NCBI GenBank assembly: GCA_003165855.1
Contig: PMXH01000331.1
Span: forward strand, 9,018-21,246
Origin: Acidobacteriaceae bacterium
GTDB lineage: Bacteria; Acidobacteriota; Terriglobia; Terriglobales; Acidobacteriaceae
DNA: 12,229 nucleotides
Direction of reading: 5' to 3'
Part shown: one piece after another, positions 5,164 to 12,229 of the stretch
How the letters are laid out: the number at the start of each line of letters is the position of its first letter
How positions within the stretch are numbered: the stretch's first letter is position 1
The notes under the pieces: generated by a model
The model's database searches: none
Seen by the model: only the letters and a program-made list of their open reading frames with translations
What the model was told of the DNA's origin: nothing
Program-made: the position numbers and the translations under genes

Positions 5164-7410
5164 TCAGGAAGCTTGATCGAAGCCGCCGGCGTCTGGAGCG
5201 TCATCGTTCGCGTTAAGGTCTTTCATTGCGACGCCCGCAGCGATGGGCACGGCGATGGGTTGTCCCAAACACCGTGACTCTTCCAGCGCGAACGTAGTCA
5301 GCATCGTACTCGCAACCTCGCGGAAAGGGATGGGCGAGTCGGCGCCGGTTTGAATCGCGGTGATGAAAGCTTGCCATTCGCCGCGGTGCCCTTTGTCCTG
5401 CCGCAGGAGCGAGCGAAATACGCGCTTCTTTCCGCCTCGGACAAGTTCCAGCCGTCGAAAATCTTCGAGCACTGCCACGTTGCCGCCGCCAAAGATTTCG
5501 ATTCGTTCTTTTGAATAAGATCGATCGCCGTTTGCAAGATAGCTGATGGTGCCCTGGGAACCGTCCGCAAAACGCAGCGAACACACCACGTTGTCATTGC
5601 TGTATTGACGGGGGTTGGAGAGGCTGCGAGTCTCAACCTCCACCGGAGACGAGTCCGTCAGGAAGCACAGGAAGTCCACAAAGTGGCAGACTTCTCCGAT
5701 GATCCGGCCTCCGCCCTGCTGGGGATCGTTCAGCCAATGATCCGCAGGAAGGAAGCCTGCATTCACCCGATAGTGAAGCGCCAGCGGTTCGCGAACCTTC
5801 TGCAGAAAACTCTTCATTCGGACTGCCAACGGAGCAAATCGACGATTGAATCCAACCATGAGAAGCCGGCGAGTGGAGTTTGCGTCATCGTGTACGTCGA
5901 TAATCCTTCCGAGCTCCTCTTCAGAGAGGCACAAAGGCTTTTCACAAAAGACGTGCTTGCCGGAGTTAAGAGCTGCGATTACCTGGGCGGCGTGCAGGTG
6001 ATGGCGTGTAGTGATGACCACGGTGTTAACCGCCGGATTTGTGAGAATCTCCCGCTCATCGGTGGCGCAGGAGTGAAATCCAAATTTCTGGGCGGCATAC
6101 CGAGCATGGGAACCGCTTGCGGCGCCCGCTACGACCATTTCCACACCACCAACTCGCTTGATCGCCGGCAGAAGCGTGCTGGTGGCGAAGCTCCCAGCGC
6201 CAAGAAGACCGATCTGAATTGACTTGTGGCTCGCGACTGGCCGATCAGGAGTCGAGATCTTTACATGGCGAGTATCGTCGGCATGGTCCGGATACGTGAT
6301 CAATACACCCAGGAATGCCTCATGAGTTTTGCCTGTGATCAGATCGTAGGCGGAGTGCGCGCGTGCGATGGGGAAGCGATGAGTAACCAGTGGTTGCAAG
6401 TCAAGTTTACGATCGCCGAGAAGCTTCAGGAAAGCTTCCATGTTGCGAGTTTCGGTCCAGCGCACGTAGCCAATGGGATAGTCGATCCCCTTCTGCTCGT
6501 ATGCTGAGTCGTAGCGGCCGGGTCCGTAGGAGCGGGAGACGCGGAAGTCGAGTTCCTTCTCGTAGAAAAATCTCCGCGGGATCTCCATGGCAACCGTTCC
6601 CACGGCAACGACCACAGCGCGATTCCGCGCCACTGCTCCCGCGAGATTCACGGGATCATTGCTGGCAGTTTGCGCAGCGATGAGGACCGCGTCCGCACCG
6701 TGCCCGGCAGAGTGTTGCAAACATAAATCTTGAAAGCCGGAAGAGGAAGTGCTCACCGCGTCGGCTCCCAGACGCAACGCCAAGTCCGCCCGCTCGGCGG
6801 AAATATCCATTCCGAGCACGCAGCAACCGGCCGCCTTAAGAATCTGCACCGTTAATTGACCAAGCAGGCCCAGTCCGATTACGGCCACGATGTCGCCCAG
6901 CTTGGCGTCGGCGGTGCGTACACCGTGAAGAGCGACCGCTCCGACCGTAGTGAAGGCCGCTTGGTCAAAGCTCACGGCTTCGGAAGGAATGCGCGCGACC
7001 AGAAGGCGGGGAATACAAGCAAACTCGGCGTGCACAGCGTGACCGGCTCCCGCGCACGCCACGCGATCTCCGGGATTGATATCGGCAATGCCTTCGCCCA
7101 CGGCGACGACAGTTCCGGCGCTGCTATATCCCAAGGCACTGGGTTGATCTAGACGGCTGCGCACCGTAGACACGGTTGCCAGCAATCCATCGCGGCTGAT
7201 CTTGCTCAGAACTTCGCGCACAAGATCGGGCCGCATTCTCGCTTTCTGCAGCAAGTTCTTGCCGGCGAATTCGGAGGAAGCACGCTCCGTGCCCGCGGAA
7301 ACCAGGGAAGCGGCGGTGCGAACCAGCACGCAGCCCGCGAGCAACTTCGGGGCAGGCACTTCGGCCACGGTGATTTCAGCGCTGCGCGCATCCTGGAAGA
7401 CTTGTTTCAT
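5164..7410 (-). CDS. Two-domain oxidoreductase: MDR dehydrogenase fused to Gfo/Idh/MocA
   Basis: A 748-residue fusion known in polysaccharide clusters as a bi-domain oxidoreductase. Residues 1-370 are a medium-chain (alcohol dehydrogenase-like) domain with NAD(P)-binding motif VIGLGLLGQ (177-185). The position where zinc enzymes have the catalytic Cys (usually CGTD) here reads SAGTER (38-43), and the four structural-zinc cysteines are absent, so this half is probably zinc-independent. Residues about 396-720 are a Gfo/Idh/MocA domain with Rossmann motif GLLGAGSFAT (401-410), the EKP motif in CEKPL (489-493) and the catalytic-region GGGRIIGEVCHFVDF (566-580). The C-terminal ~25 residues are low-complexity. 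These enzymes oxidise or reduce sugar hydroxyls, often on nucleotide sugars or uronates. The actual substrate is unknown. The start ATG overlaps the previous gene's stop by four bases (ATGA), indicating translational coupling. Confidence 0.9.
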   Translation of the reverse strand: MKQVFQDARSAEITVAEVPAPKLLAGCVLVRTAASLVSAGTERASSEFAGKNLLQKARMRPDLVREVLSKISRDGLLATVSTVRSRLDQPSALGYSSAGTVVAVGEGIADINPGDRVACAGAGHAVHAEFACIPRLLVARIPSEAVSFDQAAFTTVGAVALHGVRTADAKLGDIVAVIGLGLLGQLTVQILKAAGCCVLGMDISAERADLALRLGADAVSTSSSGFQDLCLQHSAGHGADAVLIAAQTASNDPVNLAGAVARNRAVVVAVGTVAMEIPRRFFYEKELDFRVSRSYGPGRYDSAYEQKGIDYPIGYVRWTETRNMEAFLKLLGDRKLDLQPLVTHRFPIARAHSAYDLITGKTHEAFLGVLITYPDHADDTRHVKISTPDRPVASHKSIQIGLLGAGSFATSTLLPAIKRVGGVEMVVAGAASGSHARYAAQKFGFHSCATDEREILTNPAVNTVVITTRHHLHAAQVIAALNSGKHVFCEKPLCLSEEELGRIIDVHDDANSTRRLLMVGFNRRFAPLAVRMKSFLQKVREPLALHYRVNAGFLPADHWLNDPQQGGGRIIGEVCHFVDFLCFLTDSSPVEVETRSLSNPRQYSNDNVVCSLRFADGSQGTISYLANGDRSYSKERIEIFGGGNVAVLEDFRRLELVRGGKKRVFRSLLRQDKGHRGEWQAFITAIQTGADSPIPFREVASTMLTTFALEESRCLGQPIAVPIAAGVAMKDLNANDDAPDAGGFDQAS

Positions 7411-9599
7411 GCGATTGGCACTCTTACGGCAGACGGATAGGCTTCCGCGGGACGCGTCCCTTTCTCAGAGACTTTCGCGCGATAAACCTCTGATTCATTC
7501 CGCAAAATGACTATCTCTCCGTCTATCGACTCAAGCTTGCATCGTTCATCGGTGAGGACTGCAGTGACGAATCGAACCGGCAATTGCGATCGAGTCTGGT
7601 AGATGATTGAAACCGCCGGCCGAAGATCGCCGTACGTGGGCGACTCCCAGCCGAGCAACTGCGTATCCGTGTCCGCCGAATTTCCCTCTACCCGAACTCC
7701 CGCTCGTATGATCGCAGCGTTCCCCATTGAACTCGCAAAAATGCTCCATTGAACTCGCGACTGCCCCGCCGTGAACGTCACTTGAAAAGGCGAGTCAGAA
7801 ACCTGGTACGGCAAATCGGCTGCCAGCCAATGCAAGCACAGGTCGTGCACGCCGGTTCCCTCCATGTCGTCCACGATCACCCAGCCAGAGCCAGCGAGCC
7901 ATTGGACCATGCGGTGGTGCGTGACGCCGAAACGTTTGTAGCCGTCATGCTCACCTTCAAAGCGATCAGCGTAAGGCTGACCGGGCGAAGAGTGCGAGCG
8001 ACCCGAAGCTTGCGCCCAGTCGACCCAGAGAAAGCGTCCAGCCCGTCGCATCTGGTCGTGATGATCGACGGTAACGGTGTTATGAACGGCCGTACCGGCG
8101 AGTCCATTATTCCATGGCGGAGGCGCATTGTAGAGATATGTTCCGGCATCGCGGGCCAGGTTGATGCCTCGCCACCACAAATCCACGTGCAACTGATCCG
8201 CCTGAAAAGGGCGGCGCGTGTACCGGCCCGCGCGAATCAGCGCCCACGAACTTTGATCTCCAAGACGGAAGTATCCGGTTTCGGCGGACGGAGGCAGAGC
8301 CGGAGCGGTTTCTTCCACAGTCGTGGGCTTCGCCCCGAACCACAGCGCGGCTTCGTCCCAATGCCCTGGCTTCAACGCGGGACGATCGAGAACCGCTGCG
8401 CCCAACTGCAGCAAGGGACGAAAATCGCGATACTGGGAGACTGTGAGCGGAAGGATCTGGCTGCCATCGTCGGAGCCGTAGTTCGGCGCAAACCCGCTCT
8501 CCGGGTCTACCCAGGCGTGCATAAATTCAAAGGCGGCCTGCGTGCGCATGGAAATTTCGTCGGGCAGCGGAACATGATGAATCTCGGCAAGGCGCAGCGT
8601 CCACAGCAGCAGATGCAGAATCATGCGCTGGTAGTTGAAGGAATGCTGCTGAGAAACGCCCTCGATCGTGATCTGATCGAGAACGGCCTCCTGCAACAGA
8701 CGCCCACCAAGAGTCTGCCAGACTTTCGCCTCTCTCAATTCTGGATAGAGCGTGCCCGCGGTCCAGAGTCCAACAGCCTCGCTGATCAGGTGATTGCTGC
8801 GCTGGGAGCGGGCATAACCGAGGGTCTGCGCGGTGCGCCAGGCGTGAGCAGCAATCATGGACACGAGCAAACTGGCGCGCTCGTTGGTCGTCGAGGGCGA
8901 ATTAACGAACCCATGCAGCGCGAACGACCAGGCCAGGATTCGCAAGGAACACTCTTGGCCGCAAATCCAGAGCGGACCGGCCATCGGCGGACTGTGGAGG
9001 GCCCAGTCCTCGATTGCGGTCCAGAAGGCTTGCGGAAAACGCTCGTCGCCACTCAGAGCGTAAGCGCGAACCAGAGGATAGACAAACAAGAACCGGGAAG
9101 GCTCGAGGATGAATTTCAGGTCGCCGTAGGCGGGCGAGGCGAAACGCATCTGCGTCCACGGCTGCCGCGGTGAAACGCTCTGACCGGTTGCAGGATTGCG
9201 AAACCATTGCGGCGGGAAGTCGCAAGCGAAAGACAGTTGACCGAAGAAAGGAATATTGCCGGCAAGAATGCGCTCCGCTTCGGCGAGAACAGTTTTTTCT
9301 CGGTCGAGGCCGATGATTTTCCTGATGTTCGTTCCCAAGGTCTGCGCGTCAGTGAAGAAAAAACGCGATGCGCCGTCCCGGCGTGTGGCCAGCATTTCTT
9401 CTGCCCGAATGCCGGGTGCGACCCGCTGCAGGTCCCAGGAATCCCAGCCCTGCACGGACCGCATCCTCCATGACATCAGGCCGCTGCCGCGCTGTAGTTC
9501 GTATTCCAGGCGCAGCATGCCGTCGCGCATACCGAAGGTGCGGCCGACTTGCAACATGGTGCCAATCTTAGCCATTGGCGTACTCATCGGCTTACCCAT
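7407..9599 (-). CDS. Heparinase II/III-like (alginate lyase-type) protein
   Basis: A 730-residue protein of the heparinase II/III family, whose members cleave uronate-containing polysaccharides by beta-elimination. The N-terminal half (about 100-400) is the alpha-helical toroid. It carries RSNHLISEAVGL (267-278), with the conserved Asn-His and Glu, and EGVSQQHSFNYQRM (313-326), which supplies the candidate catalytic Tyr (Y323). The second half is a beta-sheet domain with QLHVDLWWRGINLARDAGTY (469-488) and AVHNTVTVDHHDQ (504-516), both family signatures. No Sec signal peptide or membrane helix is visible at the N-terminus, so it is probably cytoplasmic or exported by another route. The ATG at 9599 overlaps the preceding gene by eight bases and has GGGGA six bases upstream. 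In-frame ATGs at residues 5 and 9 are alternatives. In biosynthetic clusters such proteins are thought to edit or recycle the chain, but that role is inferred here. Confidence 0.88.
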   Translation of the reverse strand: MGKPMSTPMAKIGTMLQVGRTFGMRDGMLRLEYELQRGSGLMSWRMRSVQGWDSWDLQRVAPGIRAEEMLATRRDGASRFFFTDAQTLGTNIRKIIGLDREKTVLAEAERILAGNIPFFGQLSFACDFPPQWFRNPATGQSVSPRQPWTQMRFASPAYGDLKFILEPSRFLFVYPLVRAYALSGDERFPQAFWTAIEDWALHSPPMAGPLWICGQECSLRILAWSFALHGFVNSPSTTNERASLLVSMIAAHAWRTAQTLGYARSQRSNHLISEAVGLWTAGTLYPELREAKVWQTLGGRLLQEAVLDQITIEGVSQQHSFNYQRMILHLLLWTLRLAEIHHVPLPDEISMRTQAAFEFMHAWVDPESGFAPNYGSDDGSQILPLTVSQYRDFRPLLQLGAAVLDRPALKPGHWDEAALWFGAKPTTVEETAPALPPSAETGYFRLGDQSSWALIRAGRYTRRPFQADQLHVDLWWRGINLARDAGTYLYNAPPPWNNGLAGTAVHNTVTVDHHDQMRRAGRFLWVDWAQASGRSHSSPGQPYADRFEGEHDGYKRFGVTHHRMVQWLAGSGWVIVDDMEGTGVHDLCLHWLAADLPYQVSDSPFQVTFTAGQSRVQWSIFASSMGNAAIIRAGVRVEGNSADTDTQLLGWESPTYGDLRPAVSIIYQTRSQLPVRFVTAVLTDERCKLESIDGEIVILRNESEVYRAKVSEKGTRPAEAYPSAVRVPIA

Positions 9600-10419
9600 T
9601 CACCGTCCCCGGAACGGCCGCCAAATGGCTCTGCGTAAGGCGTTCGGCCGCCCGCGCCCGCAGCCAATCATGCATGACAAAGAATTGATGATCTTCATCG
9701 AGATCGGACTGGGGCGTGCCCGCGATCGTGCCGCGATCGAGACCGGCTACTACCTCCGCGGCTTTCTCGATGCCGAAGGCGATAAGCCGGTTGCGCAAAT
9801 CGCTTAGAGATTCGCACTGGGGCGCGTGGGGAAATTCGTATCTCTGAAGAATCGGGCCGGTATCGATTCCCGCATCCATGAAATGGATCGTGATGCCGAC
9901 TGGAACGTGTTGCAGTAATGACCACTCCGGACTGCTCATGCCCCGGATTTCCGGCAGCAAGCCCAAGTGCACGTTGAGAGCGCCGAGACGAGGGACCTCC
10001 AGCAATTGCTTTCGCAAAATATTGCCGCCGGTGAAAATGATGAGGTCGGGCGACCACTCTTTAAGACGCGTAATCGAATCTGGCGCGTTCTGCTCGTTGC
10101 AGAGCGCAATCGGGAAACCGTGAACTGCGGCTACTTCCCGCAAGCTAAGAAAAACTCCGCCCTGGTGTTTGAGTAGGGGCTCCAGACAGGGATTCCGCAG
10201 TTGTGGCTGCCCATTGCCGCGATGAGGAATCAGTTTCGCGCGCGCGTAGCGCGCAACCTCTCGGACCCCCCACTGTCCAACCTTGCGAAGCAAAGTTCCG
10301 CGGTCGAATGTTGAAAGAGCAAGAGCGCCAACGGGAACATGCCGCAACTCGGACATACGCACTGCCATAGCGCACGCGGATTCGCTGTACACACTCGAGG
10401 AGAGAATTACGATGCGCAT
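9592..10419 (-). CDS. Formyltransferase (Fmt/ArnA-type fold), likely sugar-modifying
   Basis: A 275-residue protein of the N10-formyl-tetrahydrofolate-dependent formyltransferase superfamily. The catalytic signature is present: Asn149 and His151 in LNVHLGLLPEIRGMSSPEW (148-166), and Asp182 in FMDAGIDTGPIL (180-191), equivalent to the Asn-His-Asp triad of ArnA and Fmt. The protein lacks the C-terminal OB domain of methionyl-tRNA formyltransferase, and its N-terminal region contains an unusual basic stretch (about 44-80). With its position inside a glycan operon, this favours formylation of an amino sugar over tRNA or purine substrates (inference). The ATG at 10419 has GAGG seven bases upstream and overlaps the preceding gene by 13 bases. 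No sugar-nucleotide aminotransferase that would supply an amino sugar is present in this window. Confidence 0.85.
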   Translation of the reverse strand: MRIVILSSSVYSESACAMAVRMSELRHVPVGALALSTFDRGTLLRKVGQWGVREVARYARAKLIPHRGNGQPQLRNPCLEPLLKHQGGVFLSLREVAAVHGFPIALCNEQNAPDSITRLKEWSPDLIIFTGGNILRKQLLEVPRLGALNVHLGLLPEIRGMSSPEWSLLQHVPVGITIHFMDAGIDTGPILQRYEFPHAPQCESLSDLRNRLIAFGIEKAAEVVAGLDRGTIAGTPQSDLDEDHQFFVMHDWLRARAAERLTQSHLAAVPGTVNG

Positions 10420-11699
10420 GGCAATGCCTCGACCGTGGATGCGTCAAAGGACCGCGTCAGGCGCTGTTCCAAGAGGAGAGCGTCCGCGAAGAACTTACAT
10501 CCCCAACTGATGTAGCGCAAAGGCTGATAGCGGCCCCAGATTGGGTAAGATCCGCTGACTCCGCCAACCATTCCCCGCAGCCCGCGCGCTGGAATCAGTT
10601 GTTTGAGCATCTCGTTCATCTTGAGCGCAGCATTGAGATAGCGCAGGTCGTCCGTTACTTCAAACAGGCGCAGCCAGACGCATGCCATCTGCGCGTTTCC
10701 CGTGAGACAAGTGAAGCGGTGGCCATCTTTGAAATCCGCCTCGTAGGCGCCCGGCAAATATTTATTGGTCTCAAACTTCCGCAGCAGTACCCACGCCGAT
10801 TTCGCAACCGTCTGGATGGCATCGCTGCGCCGCCGCAGAGTCGCACACTCGAGAACACCCTGGAGCACGTAGGCGATGAAGTGCAGATAGTTGGGATGGC
10901 TTCGCAGGTTGATGCCGTCGATCCAGCCGTTGGGCTTGAAGTGTGACAGCACCCAATCCAGATTCCTCTCTGCCGCCAGACCGTAGTCCATGTTACCGTG
11001 ATCGTTCTGATCATGACGCGGACCCGCAGTGCATTCCGACAACTCAGCCAGAGCCCACGCCACCATGCTGTAGTAAGTGTGAGCCACATCTTGATAGGCG
11101 CCGGGCCCCGACCACGATCCGTCGGCCTGCTGCACTTTGACCAGCCAATCGCCGGCAGCGACGGATGCGCGCAGGATCTCAGGGCGGTTCGTTTCCGCGT
11201 GAGCGCGAACCAGGCCTTGCAGGATTTGGCCAGTGTTGAAGACGGATGGCTGCGCTCCGCTACTGTGCAATCCAGCCGGAAACGCGCCAGTTGGCATTTG
11301 CAGAGAAAGCAGCCATCGCGTGGCTTGCTCGGCGGCCGCTGCGGCGCGATCGTCGGCAGCCGAACGCGCAAAATCATACAGCGTAGGAACAATGTAGCCG
11401 GTGACCTCCGGATAGGATTCCGAGTATCCCGTCAGCAGGCTGTAATAGGCGGCTATGCCGCCATCGGGGCGCTGCGCATCGAGAATCCAGTGCAGCAGTG
11501 AGGTTAGCTCTTCTCCGCTATCGAGCCTGCTCGTCGTATAGGAGTAAAGATGTCTCTGCTCGAACGTGACCCGGGCTTTGTCGAACACAAGTTTCTGGAT
11601 CAGCGGAATCATGCGCTGCGGCCCGCGCAGCAAGCCCGCCGCTTCGGTCAGCGCCTTGGCGATTTGACCGGTCATGGCCTTGTCCTTGCCACCGTTCAC
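10407..11699 (-). CDS. Alpha/alpha-toroid protein of unknown function with QW-like repeats
   Basis: A 430-residue, probably cytoplasmic protein built of helical repeats, as in terpene cyclases, glucuronyl C5-epimerase C-domains and some polysaccharide lyases. Four related turns with a Trp/Leu-x-x-x-Gln-x-x-x-Gly pattern are seen: WILDAQRPDGG (71-81), WLLSLQMPTGAF (129-140), WLVKVQQADGSW (185-196, a near-perfect QW motif) and WVLSHFKPNGW (249-259). Near the end are CLTGNAQMACVWLRLFEVT (331-349) and GSYPIWGRYQPLRYISWGCK (383-402). No DXDD acid motif of squalene-hopene cyclase is seen, so triterpene synthesis is unlikely. Context points to a glycan substrate, perhaps as an epimerase or lyase, but I do not assign a reaction. 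The start is GTG 11699, overlapping the AsnB stop (GTGA). ATG 11675, with AAGGA eight bases upstream, is an equally good choice and would give 422 residues. Confidence 0.75.
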   Translation of the reverse strand: MNGGKDKAMTGQIAKALTEAAGLLRGPQRMIPLIQKLVFDKARVTFEQRHLYSYTTSRLDSGEELTSLLHWILDAQRPDGGIAAYYSLLTGYSESYPEVTGYIVPTLYDFARSAADDRAAAAAEQATRWLLSLQMPTGAFPAGLHSSGAQPSVFNTGQILQGLVRAHAETNRPEILRASVAAGDWLVKVQQADGSWSGPGAYQDVAHTYYSMVAWALAELSECTAGPRHDQNDHGNMDYGLAAERNLDWVLSHFKPNGWIDGINLRSHPNYLHFIAYVLQGVLECATLRRRSDAIQTVAKSAWVLLRKFETNKYLPGAYEADFKDGHRFTCLTGNAQMACVWLRLFEVTDDLRYLNAALKMNEMLKQLIPARGLRGMVGGVSGSYPIWGRYQPLRYISWGCKFFADALLLEQRLTRSFDASTVEALPCAS

Positions 11700-12229
11700 G
11701 CGGTCGCCGCCTCGCGAGCTTGACTGAATTCTTCGCTTCTCTGCTGCGCTCCGGCATCAAGGAAAATCCGCATCCAATTCTCCAGAGTCAGAAACTGCCA
11801 GATTTGCATCGACCAATCTTCGGCTCCGCGCCGGTGCTCGTCCACGAAGCGGCGTACCGCTTCCGGGCGGAACAAACCTCGCTTGCGGATGTTTGTCTCA
11901 GAAAGTAGATCGTCCACCATCTCCCGCAGATCGTGCGCCAGCCAGTAATCCACGGGAGCGGCGAAGCCGGCTTTCGGCTGGCGCAACACTTCGGCAGGCA
12001 GAACATCGCGCATCGCGCGACGAAAGATGTGTTTCGTGGTAGGCCGAAAGAGCCCTTTCAGCTTAAGATCTGGCGGAATGTTCCAGGCGGCAAACTCAGC
12101 AAGCTCCCGGTCGAGAAATGGAACGCGCACCTCAACCGACGACGCCATACTCATCTTGTCGTTGTAGTTCAGGTTCAGACTGGTCATGAAAATCTTGGTA
12201 TCGAGATAAAGCATCTGGTTCAGGAAATC
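11696..12229 (-). CDS. asnB: Asparagine synthetase-type amidotransferase, C-terminal part (partial)
   Basis: The 3' end of an AsnB-family gene; the 5' part lies beyond the right edge, and 177 residues are present. The first visible residues read DFLNQMLYLDTKIFM, followed by LNYNDKMSMASSVEVRVPFLD, the strongly conserved segment of the ATP-pyrophosphatase synthetase domain, then KHIFRRAMRDVLPAEVLRQPKAGF, also typical. The glutamine-hydrolysing N-terminal domain is not in view. In classical AsnB the enzyme makes asparagine from aspartate and glutamine with ATP. Members embedded in surface-glycan operons are generally suspected of amidating uronic acids or other carboxylates, which fits here (inference). 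Its stop overlaps the next gene's GTG start by four bases. It may not be the first gene of the operon. Confidence 0.92.
   Translation of the reverse strand, partial: DFLNQMLYLDTKIFMTSLNLNYNDKMSMASSVEVRVPFLDRELAEFAAWNIPPDLKLKGLFRPTTKHIFRRAMRDVLPAEVLRQPKAGFAAPVDYWLAHDLREMVDDLLSETNIRKRGLFRPEAVRRFVDEHRRGAEDWSMQIWQFLTLENWMRIFLDAGAQQRSEEFSQAREAATA

Noticed and set aside
7749..9173. 474-codon plus-strand frame opposite the heparinase-like gene
   Set aside because: Arg/Gln-rich with no family motif; an antisense shadow of a strongly supported minus-strand gene.
9592..10419. Methionyl-tRNA formyltransferase (fmt)
   Set aside because: Lacks the C-terminal tRNA-binding domain and sits in a glycan operon away from def-like genes.
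10407..11699. Squalene-hopene cyclase or hopanoid gene
   Set aside because: QW-like repeats are present, but the protein is too short (430 against over 600 residues) and lacks the DXDD motif; neighbours are glycan genes.
1..12229. CRISPR arrays, tRNA or rRNA genes, prophage or transposon genes
   Set aside because: No direct-repeat arrays, cloverleaf patterns, rRNA-like stretches or integrase/transposase motifs were seen.

Overview
The window looks like a polysaccharide (exopolysaccharide or surface glycan) biosynthesis region from a moderately GC-rich Gram-negative bacterium. An Acidobacteriota (Terriglobia/Koribacter-like) origin is my best guess. It rests on gene style: a WecA/MraY-type transferase with a long soluble C-terminal extension, a small CxxC/CxxC zinc-ribbon protein, and the look of the other proteins. 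A database search would be needed to confirm it.

Left part (1-914). A 5' fragment of a zinc-ribbon protein lies on the minus strand and runs off the left edge. After a 317-base gap comes a tiny plus-strand gene of only 25 codons (737-814), too short for ordinary ORF calling. It has the hallmarks of PqqA, the peptide precursor of pyrroloquinoline quinone (PQQ), including the E-x-x-x-Y pair that is cross-linked to make PQQ. No other pqq gene is visible here. A perfect 8-bp hairpin lies between it and the convergent next gene.

Middle part (915-3842). A polyprenyl-phosphate sugar-1-phosphate transferase (initiating glycan transferase, minus strand, TTG start) diverges from a Wza-type outer-membrane polysaccharide export protein (plus strand). 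They are separated by a 324-base gap that presumably holds both promoters.

Right part (3862-12229). Six minus-strand genes form one tight operon that enters from the right edge. In transcription order they are: asparagine-synthetase-type amidotransferase (3' part only), an alpha/alpha-toroid protein of unknown function, a formyltransferase, a heparinase II/III-like protein, a two-domain oxidoreductase (MDR dehydrogenase fused to Gfo/Idh/MocA), and a WbuB-like family 4 glycosyltransferase. The first five junctions overlap by 4, 13, 8 and 4 bases, with a short gap before the last gene. The operon ends convergently against the export gene.

Working model (inference): the membrane transferase loads the first sugar phosphate on undecaprenyl phosphate and the GT4 extends it. 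The oxidoreductase, formyltransferase and AsnB-like protein could make or decorate unusual sugars (oxidised, N-formylated or amidated). The heparinase-like and toroid proteins could act on a uronate-containing chain, and the Wza-like protein would export it. No polymerase, flippase or chain-length regulator is seen in this window.
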